Assembly (NCBI GenBank): GCA_947561715.1
Contig: OX387199.1
Span: 6,143,001-6,207,000, forward strand
Length of the DNA: 64,000 nucleotides
Direction: 5' to 3'
Source of the DNA: Ascidia mentula
Taxonomy: Eukaryota; Chordata; Ascidiacea; Phlebobranchia; Ascidiidae
How positions within the stretch are numbered: the stretch's first letter is position 1; each line of letters starts with the position of its first letter. Shown piece after piece: positions 21,572 to 33,700 of the stretch. Below the pieces are notes generated by a model. That model did not search any database and was not told where the DNA came from. It saw only the letters and a list, made by a program, of their open reading frames with translations. The position numbers were made by a program, and so were the translations under genes.

Positions 21572-24500
21572 TTAGTGACTCTGTTTGAATTCGGAAACAA
21601 GTCTGAAAAATAACACATTCAGAAAATTGGGTAAGACGTTACCACAATCTACAGCATACAAATACAATAGGTTTTCCACAAATAAGAATTGTAGAAATAA
21701 AAACGCTAAAGCACCTGCTTGCGGCGCTTGGGTCTGGAGGGTAGTTGCTCCATGAGCTGATCTTAGCGTAAACTCTGATTTCTTTCAATCTAAACACAAA
21801 AATTTTAACGAGAAGGGTGATGTCGGTTGCAATTGCAACGCAAGCGTTTGAGAAAAACTGTTAAATTTTTACTAACTTGGCAAAGTCAAAATCTTGGCAA
21901 TTGACTCCCGACAATGATTCGTTCGGATTTGACGGACACACGTAATTGTCAGATTTGGGGAGAGTGATCACGTATGTCGAGTAAGGACTCTTACAGGGCT
22001 TGGTTCCAGAGAAGTCAGTGCCGTCCCCGTTGCAGTATTGGTATTGCTGTGGGTTTGAACGGTTATAAAGTTTTACATTCAAACAAATAAAGAGGTGACA
22101 CACTTTGTTATGCATATATGAAGAATTGTACCTCTAAAACGGTGTGATAAACCTATGGTTGGAACAAGCAGTAAAGATAAAATTCTTTTTGTATCGAATT
22201 TTGTAAATTATGTATTGAAGATGCCAGTACGTTATTCAACTTTCAAAGAAACCAATTACAATCGGGCGAATGCGTATCTGACTTTTAGTTTCATAAAACA
22301 CTTACGGCGTCCGAAAATTTGTCTTGAAGCTCTTGGTCGTAGATGGACGACACCAGTTGGGAGGAATCAAAGGACATCAGTTTCCCAGACTCGTCGCTCT
22401 CAGGTGTTTGCTGGAAGGTGGCGACGCTGTCGTTTCCACTTGAAAGGGGCATCATAAAACGGGAATCTCCCTGATGCGACACCATCACATAAGTTCTAAA
22501 TAAAAAAATACGTTTTGCAAGATCACTGTTGGCCAAGGAGATAACGAAGCTTGTTTAGCATACACAGGAGGAACGTCTGCTGTTTGTTCGTCGCCGATAA
22601 CTTCAAAGTACAAGCCGATCAAACGACCATTGTAGCAGTTTTCACAACGAGTGGTTGCAGGGTCGTTGGGGTCAATGTCCAGTGTGATGGTCGTTTGTCC
22701 GTTGGTTTGAAGCTCACTAATCACTGCTGGATATGTGTCCTGCAAAAAAACAACTCGTTTGATTTGATCTTCGTTGTTAAATTACGCTAAATGGTTAACG
22801 AATTAGCCAGTTTAATGGTTAACTAGGTAAACTGGTAAATAGTTATAACTAGTGTAAAATGCAAACACTTTTCTCCTCCACCGACCGACTGTGTTTCAAT
22901 ATTCCATGCAGTTTTAGGCAGATCAAACAGAAAAAAGCTCTGTAATATTTACGCCTTTGTTGTATTTCATATTTCATGACTACTGTAGACACAATGGCAC
23001 AACATTCCACATTTTCCGCATATCGGGTTCAGCATACTTTCACGCACAGTTACCTTTCCAAAAACAGTTTTGCAGACTTACGTTATTAAATTCCCAATAT
23101 CCGGTGAAAATGTGAGATGCTGGTCCAGCATAAGCGGCCACATAGTCCAGGAAAATGTCTCTTTGTGTTTGCAATTGTTGGTAAATCATATTTAGCTGAG
23201 TCATTCCATTAAGGCTTCCTGAATTCAAAACTACGTTCTGCAAAACAGTTATTATTGATCTACCTGTCGTGTAAGTAATAGTAGCACTTTACCTTGTCGC
23301 TGAAACTAACAGAGAACTTGCCCAAGGCATCAAAATCCCACAAACTTTCGAATTCGTAGGCCTTAGAGAGCTCATAGGTATACTCCATAACAATATTTTC
23401 TTGCTGTTGGTATAAGCTAAAAGGGAAAAAACGGTCATGGCATTGGTGGAAGATTTAGTTACACTTACTTTTAGCATAAATAAGCATTTACTTAAGTAGC
23501 AAGTCACTTAAAGAAGATCTGGTTTGCATTTGAATACTGTTTTCAGCTGCATTCAGCGCTTCGTTGGTGGAAGCCTGCACGTCAGCCAAGACTTCGCGAT
23601 TGTAGTCAATTTGCTGAATTGAAAAAGTTGTTTATGGAAAAGTTATTTGCTTTTCTAATGTAATCGTTCACATCGTGTTTCAAGATAAATGACATGTAAC
23701 AGTAAAATATTTTGTTTAAACCTTCAACTGGGCGTCCATGTTCATGAGTTCATCAATCAGCGTAATTCTGAAAGCACCGTCTCGGAAATAGTTGTCAATC
23801 AATCTCTCAAGGGTCATGGCCTACACATTAAAAGAAAAAACATTCCTGAAACCGATGTTTCCTCATCTTCTGTATCGACGTCTGCCTTACCAACACGGAA
23901 TCAGGGTCCTGGAAAAGGCAGCGCAACTCCTGGACAAGTTCCCCCTTGTTTTTCGCCAGATCGCTCAGCATTATGGCGGGAACAGCCGACGTGTCCATGG
24001 TTGTGTAGTCGAGGTTTTCTGGCTTTATCGCTTCATAGTCAAAGGCGAATACAAGGCTGCCACATAGTTATGTTTAAAAAAAAAATTTTCCGATTTGAAG
24101 TGAGATGATCAGACTTACTTTGTGTACAAAGATTCCTCCAGCTTGTTGATGGTCGGCATTTTGCAATCCTCCTGTCGCATTCTTCGACTCAACTAAGAGT
24201 GGACAAACGTTACAGTCAGAGCCTAATCTATAGCTTCATTTACATCATCATTTATAGTATTACATAGAAACTTTTTTATAGACAAACTGTTTATGCAAGA
24301 ATTGACATGACATCTGAAGGAGTCCCACCAATAGGGTGTTGTCAAAGGCAGCTTGAGGATTGAGAGATATTATGTTGATGGCAGCCCCAACGATTCCTCC
24401 CATCAAGTCCGATATAAATTCTTTAGCTTCCTAAAAATAGGTTACTTTACACATCACCGCGGTTTAAAACTGGCCCATCTTGAAAGTAAAGGAAAACGAA

Positions 24501-27500
24501 CAACAGGTACAAAATACTGCAGAAGTCCTTACTTCAGCAAAGAAAACCACATGGGCCATTGCTCTGATCACGATCATTTCGGCTCCCATCGTTGCTTCAA
24601 TTTGTTTCAGTGACTTGAGGTAAAGTTGTTTCTTGTCTTTTAATTCCTGCTCCTCGAATGCAAACATGGCGTCGTTCGCTTCCACCGCTGTGTTCACGAC
24701 TCCCGATATTGTTGTAATCGACTGAAGGTCGTCTTCCATCTTACCAACAACATTAATTCAATATTTTGATACAAAATATAAAAAAGCGTTAGGCTAACGT
24801 ACGTTTTTATCGATGATGAAAGTCTTCAAACAAAGAGATTTTAATAAACTACTTCAAGAAATCAGAGTAAGCTTAACACTTGACCAAAAATAAAATGTAA
24901 AATCATAGCTATTTGTCCTAGAAAACATTGTACTGCAGCACACTCGCAGTATGTTTTCTGTCGAAGGTGAGTTGTTACTAACTGTGACAAAAACTTACAG
25001 TGCTGAATACGGTGTTGTACGCGTCCTGCAGACTCTGCCCGACCACCAAGAGGTCATGTGCTCGAACGTCCAAATCTGCCCAATTTCTGTCGGGGGCGTA
25101 GTTTCCTGAATTTCCGTAATAGTCGTAACCTTGGTCGATGTATGCCGAAAGCTCGCTGGCCTGAATTCACAGGGACACAACATTCCTTAAGCCTACTATG
25201 TTTTACTCAAAAAACATTTAAAAGGGTTCGAGATAAGGGGGAGTATATTCAAAAAAATTTGAAAGAATGTTAAAGTTTGCGTTTACTGCAATAGAAAGAA
25301 ACTTAGAACCTTCGTGTCATGGGAATAGTTAGTTTACCTTTCATAATTACTTCTTTGACATTAAATGACAAATTTGTATTCAGAAACAACTTCTCTTATC
25401 ACCTGCTTGTAGATCAAACTGGTTTCATCTGCCACGTCCAGAATGAAGTCAAATATTGGTTTGGCATCTGCGTTATCGTTACGTTGAAACAACATTTCTC
25501 CTTCTCTTTCTATCATCCTCAAAAGCTCGGTATCGCCAACAAACCATTGTTTAACCGAACTCACTGTAGTCAAATCGGTTGACCCAACGGAACCCTGGCG
25601 GGCCTGCATTGGAATATGTTTTGTAACACCACATTGTGGAAAAACATTTCCCCACTTAGAAAATAATCATTTTTGGTTTCAGCAATGGTATGCAACAGCA
25701 TGAAAATTGTATCTCTAACAAACTTTGTTCAATTTCCAACGTCTTTTAACTATTGAACCAGCGAAACAAACTCTGCCAACAATCGCAACAGTACGCACCA
25801 TGGTTGGAATGCCATACAACGCGAAACCATCGGCACCATCCGTACCGTCCGCACCATTTGCTCCGCTGGTTGCACAATAGTTGCCGTCCTTAACTTTGCA
25901 AGTCGGAATACAGATGACAATCACGTGACACCACAAAAACACGTTACAAGAGCAACCACAACTTCCATGGCCTCCAACTCTAAAATCATAACATTGGATT
26001 GTTTTATCCAAGACGAATGACTTTCCAATTATATATCTTATGACAATGTGCGTTTTGAATGAAAGTTTTTTTCCTAGAGCATTATTTTCTTCAGGGCGAC
26101 ATGGTGATGTTTAGTTGACATATTAATTTAGCATTCAAGTCCACAAAACATTGCATTTTTTTGTTACCCTCCTGGGCCACCGTGGCCGTGAGCTACTGGG
26201 TGACCGGCGATTCCTGGGTGCTTGTCCAACGATACATATCCAGACAACTGCTGCGTGTAGAGCAAAACGTCACCAGCGTCACCACCAGCTAACATGGAAT
26301 CACCCCCTTTAAATCCGTCGTGACCGTTCTGTCCGTCTGCGCCCTGGTTGCCTAGAACATTAGTTTGAGTGTTACGAGTTGGCTTGTAAGGTTTAAGAGT
26401 TTACACAATATTTTATAGTGCACAACTGCTGAGAAGATTACCAATAGGCTACAATGGGACTTTTTACAAGCAGTATTTTTATGGTCAATGTTTCAAATGT
26501 TATCCCATATATGCATAGCGTAACAATATATAATGCATAAAAGCAATACTTTTTCTGCATCTTACTAATTTACATTGGTGGAGCACATTTTTAACAGGGC
26601 TCATTTTACTTAAAATGACTCGGAAAATATTGTAAATGTTGTTAATTTACCGGTAAGGAACCAGTCACCATCGAACAGACCGCCGCAGTCCTTATTGCAC
26701 TCGTAATCACAGTCTACTTTGGAGGCATCAGCACCATTAGCTCCAGACATTCCATCTCCACCTTCTTGTGGAGTTGTACTGTTCGATCCCTAAATTGTAA
26801 TGGTGTTAGGATGTAGATTATGTGTATATGTATGCTGAATGGGAGAACACGTTGCTATCTATTAGTAAGGTTAGATTTAAAGTTTTACAAAACCATATTT
26901 ATATACTGTACGTTTCTGAATCGTCGGGGTCACCACAAAGGTATTGTACTGCTTCATTGCGCTATGAAACATTGACTGACACGACGAGTTAACGCAAAAC
27001 CGCAGAAAAAGAGAAGTGCGACAAATTAACATAATCCGCTTCCTCACACACGATGATGTGCGCGCTACACTCTGTGCTATGAAAGGAAACGTATAGATGT
27101 TTGATTCTTAAATGACGATTATACATAAGTTTATATTGAGTGTACCCCTATTTAAAGGATGCAAAGCTACAATTACCGATACAAATGTTAGTGATCACAA
27201 GCAGTATTACGTAAAACTTACCTCAAAACTCATGAAAACGTCACCCTCGACGTCGTAGACGTAAATCTCCAAGTCTGTCCCAGCAATCGCTCTGTCGTTG
27301 CTTTTTCCATTGGAATCTGTTGTTGCCTGAGGGGGCTCGTCACAACCAAACTCCGACGAGCATCTTTGGGCTGCCTAAAATTTCACGAGCGTATCAATTG
27401 ACTACATGGCTTTTGCATATGTGGACAAGCATCTGTGGCCCTTGCTGCAGCTTTATCAAATTGTCAAATCCTATTTTAGTGTATTGAATATGTGCCGAAC

Positions 27501-29209
27501 AGCATCAGAAATTTTAATATATCATGGTGTTTTGTACATTTACTAAACACCCTTTATTACCCTGAAGTCGAGATTTGATCCGCCAGAAAGAATTTTTCTG
27601 GCGTGAACGGTGACTTTTTTTACTCCGTAGAAAGGCTCGACGCTCCCATCGATGTAGAATGTATCACATCGAATGTTGACCTCAATGGGCATGCTTGATG
27701 CTGTAGTTTCGTAGGTGGGAAACTGGCTGCAATGAATTTTTATGCTTATCTTGTAAACATGGATAACTCCAATGCTTATTTAAATTTGCATCAGTTTAAT
27801 TTTAAAAGTAAAAACAATACCAAAAATCCCCCATTATGAAATAAAGTTTTGTTTAATAATTAATTTAATTAGTGTAATTGTGTTTGCAGTTCCTTCTTGT
27901 GAGAAATACCATTTTTACAGAGGGAGCATTACGTCTGAAAGCAAAAACAACAAATCATCCAGTGCTTACGTGTTGAGACTGAGCATTTCGTAAAGTTGCG
28001 AGGTGTAAACGTCTCTTCCAAACACATCATAAACATTCGCCGAAGTTTCTGTCAGTGTTGGCGCAAAGGCTGCTACCGGCTGGCCCATTAACACAGTTCC
28101 AGTGTAACTTGTATCACCGAGGAGCGTGTGTTTGTCTGCAAAGGACATTTTTTATCAGTTTAAACAGCCGTTATTGGAGATTATAGTCCAATCCAAAATA
28201 TAATGTTGATTCTAATACTAGACACTTTGGGATACTTATAATCTGAACAATAACATTGATTAGGTTGTAATGGCACTATCGGTTTAGCTTTTGCTTGGCT
28301 ATAGTGTTTCCACCTTGTTTTTTTCCGGATGGTTGCACTTAGTTTTGTGCCCATAGGAATAATGGCGATTGCTTGGTTGTAACAAGGGGTAGTTTTTGCC
28401 TGACCATTTGGCCGGTCGCGTACAATAATCACACCCAACTGCTTCAGAGTTAAAACAGTTGCCCTCTGTCTGCACCTCACAGAATCAATAATAACGTCGG
28501 AAATTATTGAAATAACGTTGGAGACCAATGAAAAAAACATTTTGCAGCAAAGCAAAAACAAACAGCCCTGAAAGAGTAACGAAGACAGCTTGCGTTTTTA
28601 CACCTACCATTCGCTAGTTCGCTTGCTGTCCAGTAAAGGTTCATCCCAGAGCCCCAACTCTGTCCATTGGTCATCGTAATACTGGCAATAAAATTGTCAT
28701 TTCCAACGCTGACGATGTCCACATCAAATCTGTAAGCAGTCCATAATATGTTGATTTGTGTAAAGTGGACAAAAAGTGTTTGCCTCCGCTTATACAAACC
28801 CGAAATAACCATAAATGATGCACATTTGTTGGGACAAAATTTAACTGACTTACTGATGACGTTCGGTAAAATAAATTACATAAACGCATAGCTACACCAA
28901 ACAAAAATTGCCGACATTTTTCATACGCCTCCGTGCGGTTACAAACCTTTCAGTAGTTTCCCTTCTGGCCCAGCCGTACACAAGCGGGGGATTCGTGAAC
29001 GCCTGAACAAAGTTGACTGTAACTTGAGCCGACTTGCTGTCTGACGATGCGACGGCGTAGGTACCTTAAAACAAAAGTTTGTACATCAGTAAAAACGTAT
29101 ACGACGTCGAATTTTTCCCAATTAACTTACCTTGCTCCTCTCGGCACCAACCATGGCCGAACAACCCGATCAGAGCACAAACGAAAAGTATCGACCCACG
29201 CATTAGCAT
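21572..29209 (-). CDS. Secreted collagen-like/helical protein, copy D (inverted, diverged)
   Basis: A full 24-exon model, 1,120 residues. Exons from 5' to 3': 29209-29131, 29064-28947, 28729-28608, 28135-27970, 27726-27561, 27374-27222, 26789-26651, 26351-26168, 25979-25799, 25603-25403, 25160-24999, 24739-24533, 24430-24329, 24192-24119, 24056-23891, 23820-23722, 23613-23492, 23416-23293, 23237-23082, 22739-22564, 22495-22306, 22046-21877, 21789-21715, 21602-21572. Residues 1-22 form a clear signal peptide. Residues 269-375 hold collagen-like glycine repeats (GADGQNGHDGFKGGD), 376-436 a CGCSC cluster, about 437-907 long helices, with a hydrophobic run near 632-650, and the rest beta-rich exons. 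It lacks the 11-base microexon and the foldback of B and C. It is the most diverged and the only inverted member, convergent with C. Family and function unknown. Confidence 0.9.
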
Positions 29210-30739
29210 GTATGATTGTTTTCTCTTCTACATATAAGTTTAGTAATACAAATTACAGTTCTTTCGCTCGTGTTTAGATCATAAGCGAGAATGAAAACCT
29301 GGACTGCGCACACAATAACTCGAACCTCCAGCAAAAAACTTGCGTAAATTGAAATTTGAAAAACATTTTGCTACCATCATGTGCCTCGCATAAAATTCAC
29401 AAACCCTATACGCGTTATAAATTTTAACCTCAGAATGCAGGCCCTGACGAGCATATCACAAGGCATTTGACAGGTTAGTACTGCTTCGTATGAAACCTGT
29501 AGGTATATGCGACAACTTTTATACCAAAATTTATAAATGGAAAGATGGCGTGACATTCAAACTTCGTCATTTTGTCGGACCATCATCAGGTGCGTGGGAT
29601 TTACGCACCTGTTCCACTGTCGTTTGCTGCTGACAGCGTGTTGGCATAACGGCGTTGAGTCAATACATTGTCATATTTTGTTTTTCTCATGGTGGGGCCA
29701 CCTCCGAACGAGCCAATTTACTGTAAAAATACTTATTAGTCTTTACTTTACGCGATCAGCGTTACAACTCGGCGGTTTTTGGTTTTGGCATAACCACAAA
29801 CGTACACAAGCAACTGCTACCTGGTTAACGTACTTGGTTTGAGAAGCACACAACCTAAGATACGAACTACCTATGATGTCGTGTGGTAACTCACGTGTTT
29901 TCAATTAAACCAAACGTTTAAAACATAAGATTTCTCTGTCGCGAATTCGTCATAAAAACGCGAAAATCATAACAACGCAACAAATATTTACGCAACCAAA
30001 TGGGAGTCTGTGGATAATCGCGAAAACACGCGAGATGAATTTCAGGGCAAGTTTTTGACAACTCCACAATTTTGTCACATGTCCGGGATTGTGTTGCGCC
30101 AGAAAGAAATGTTAGAAAGTGTCCCAACGAAGTCATCAAATTTTGACACTATTTGTTTACTGGCAAGGGGGTTCAATAGGTTGCCAACCCCTGCGGCATA
30201 AGGTAAGATCAAGGTATCACCAACCGAACAACAAATTCGAGATAGAAGACGCACTAGTCACAGCTCACAATGGTAATAATAATCGCAAAGACAAACCAAA
30301 CACACCGTTATGGCTTCATAATATGGCTTAGCACGAGGAGAAAACACAAGCGAGACGTTTACAATGAGAGGTAACGAGATAAAAGCGCGGCCACTCGAAT
30401 CAAGTAGAATTGAGAGCAATTCTAAGTGAAAGTACACTTGAGATACTTTAAAACCCCCTTGGAAACGGGCAATAGCTTTAAGTGCTCAGCTCAGAAGGGT
30501 TTGCAGTGAGCAAATATGGGTATTTTGCAATCAGATTTTCGGAACCTTTCCGATACCGCTTTTGATTTTTGGGCATTTACCGGGCTTTGTATCCATAAAT
30601 TTCATTTGCACGTGAACTTGTAACAACGATGTTTGCAAAAGGACATCAAACGTACAGATATAAGGAATCAATTGGTTTTGATAGTGACCAGCGTTTCAAA
30701 ACGAAAACATGATCGTAATAGCAACATAACACACAAACA
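29210..30739. other. Spacer upstream of copy D; nothing recognised
   Basis: It separates the 3' end of the 459-residue gene from the start of copy D, both on the minus strand. It should hold the copy D promoter. A minus-strand TATAAA-like run lies near 29,520-29,535 but is far from the start codon. ORFs here look like chance. Confidence 0.5.
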
Positions 30740-33700
30740 TCAATAAATAACGTTGCTTTCTAAATGCATGTCATCGAAGCGGTTAGCCACATTCCGGTCA
30801 CGACTTTCAACTTGTCTTTCAAAGTTTGCATACACAGAAGCGTCCACAAACTGATGTCCCACCTCGTCTTCGAATTCGTCTATCTGTCCCAGGTTGTCGG
30901 GCTGCAGATGAATTCGATACACGTCGTCCCCATACATTGCGTCCTCTTCACTGGAATGAACCAAAAGGAATGGGAAATGAAACGCGCGCGTGCTTTTGTC
31001 GATTCATGTTGACGTGAATTCGTTTTTAGGAGATAATGTGGATGGGTGGTTGTTCATAAAGTATATGTTAAAGAAATTCATGCCGAAAAATGAATTTAAC
31101 CTTTAACCATAGAGCTTAATAAACTGGCCAGGATGGCCAGGACAAGTTGCGAAACTCCCGCTTGTTACTTCGCATGTGATTTTCTCTTATTTCCGAATTA
31201 GCGGATTGCCTTAAAACCATCCCATCAAGGTCAAAACACTTACGGTTGCGGAGAAGTTCTGTGGAGTGAGTCGTCGGGAGTAACAGACTGAGCTTTTCTT
31301 CTTCTTTCGTATTCTCCTTCCAACGGACTGACTTCATGCATTTTGCAAACCTTCGCGGGTAAACGGGTTTAGAGATTCTTCAATGAACAAAAATTGACGG
31401 ATGAACTTAATCAATTGCAAAATATACGACAGCACTGCTTCAGCATGCTGCGATACGCTCTGTCGACATTAAGGGCGAGAGTAAACGATCTATAGTTTTT
31501 TTGTTTAAGGGTTTCACAAAGTGTTTTTTTTTAATTTAATGCTATAATGTTAAACATTCGTTCAGGTTCTCTCGAAAAAGGTAAAAAAAACATTGGGAAT
31601 TTCGAATTGAACAATAATAGTAGCGGAGGAGCACTTGTGACAAGTACGTAAACGAGGCAACCGTGTGAATTTAAGATAGGTTTAATATCAAATAGATTTA
31701 CTCACCTCCACGTACTGATCCTTGAGATGCCTCTGTCTGCTCGGACTGGGCGAATATCCCTGCTTTCGATTCTCTGGTTGTATACCTCGGCATGTTCGGA
31801 CGCCAGGGTGTCTGTTCTGAAACATATGATTTTCACAATACTTAGCCGTGCATGCTGTTTACAGTGTGTCACTTTTTGAAGCTAAGGTCTTACACCGATA
31901 ATTATTTTTTGCCGAATATACCGCATTAGTATGATAATACGCAGCAATCATATGTCATATAAAAATTATTCAAAAAAACGTCAAACTGGAAGCAAATAAG
32001 CCATAATGATCAGTGAGTTGTAGGCACTGTTTCAACCTATAAGAATTGGGTAAGACCTGTATACAGTGGTTCGACTTCGGTAATTTTTACATAGTACGGG
32101 TGACCAACACATAAGACGTTTACTAAAGTACCAAAATGGAAAAACATTTTGTCAGGCTAGTCAACCAAATAGATCAGACTCGGACAGCAGCTTCAGTAAT
32201 GATACCTTATGGTTCTAAACAGCGTGCACAGCAGCTCAAGAACGGGAAAAATACGTCATATTGTATGTTGTGTTTTTGAGCCTGGCTACACTTATAACAC
32301 AATGTGTCAAGACCTTTTAGGTTCAATGAATAAGTCAATATGCTGTTGAATCTTTATATATGTTTTCACTTATGCGAGCATTGTGGTTGAGAAGTAGACA
32401 GTGGAATCAATTTCCAAACAACGTCTCCGCCCCAGATGATCTCAATACAAAGGAGAACCCATGTAATCGATAGCGGGTAAACAACAATGCCCTGAAGCGC
32501 TTTGCGGTCCTGATAAAGTGCCTCCGGACGAACACAATTCGATGATAGCAACCTTAAATTGTTTTGGGAACTGGGTACCGATAACGTACAAATATAGCTT
32601 AATTCAAGTTTATGTTGCCGCATATTCGTTTTGCATCGATTGATATGTTTTCTGGAGTATATTGCAAGTTTTGTTTCGTTTTTGTAACTGCAAACACTTC
32701 TTGTGGTTAAAATGCTACTGACGCAAAAGGCGAAAGTTTCTCGCAAAACTGTGAACATTTATTGTGGTGTCGAGAACAATATATATCAAATTGTAATGAA
32801 TTAATTATACATTCATACGTACAATTAAAAATCCAATACGCATGTCCATATGTACTATGTCAAATGGATTACTATGCAATCTTAATCTTTTCTAACAAAA
32901 TCCAATCTACGTCAATAAATAAACAAAATCGCATCAATGGTATTTAACGACTAACCTTCACAGGCCTTAAAGGCTGTAACCTTCCCTTTAGTAAGCGCCC
33001 TTGCCTTGAATCGAGACGTGTAGGGTCAGGCATTCCATTTATGACATGTCTTACCCTTGAAAGGGTAAACGCAGTCGTAGCTCTCAACTCTTCGCCCGGA
33101 TGAACCAATTCATCCTGTCAAAAAGTTGCAATATTGTAGAAATATCAAACGCAGCACATTTATTTTCAATCGATGGACGTGTGCTTTAATGGTTAAAATA
33201 TTATAGGGAAAGAAACTGGGTTGACATAGGGTATTCATGTTGTGGAGTAAGTGTTTACGTTTTTATCAGTGTCGAAGTTCCAGAAAACGATATTATTAAA
33301 AACACAACGGAACTTCTACTTCCATGGAGTACAAACGCAGACAGGAACTTAATTTATTCTGTTAAAATTATTGTACAAGGACGTGTGCACTTACTGATAC
33401 TCTGTGGTTTGCGTCGAGTGTCAGAGCTGGTACTTGTTTAAACGGCATCTTAATGAACAAGTTTGGCTTTGGTGGCAAGGGTTCCTCGATTCTCCATCGA
33501 GACGATGAGACAGTACTAACTGGTCTGCTGCTTCCTGATCGGTTGCTAGCCCATGTTCTCCTTCTTCCAGAATGGTCGGTCGTTCTGAACAGAAACACAA
33601 TTTTAGTATCTCAGGATCAACAGAAGAGAGACAGATAACACTGTATTTGTGAGGTTCTTGTGACGACTATTATTCATAATAATGTTCTGCAAAACTTCCA

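Noticed and set aside
29537..30331. Overlapping open frames on both strands upstream of copy D
   Set aside because: No acceptor/donor-consistent chain and no recognisable protein text.
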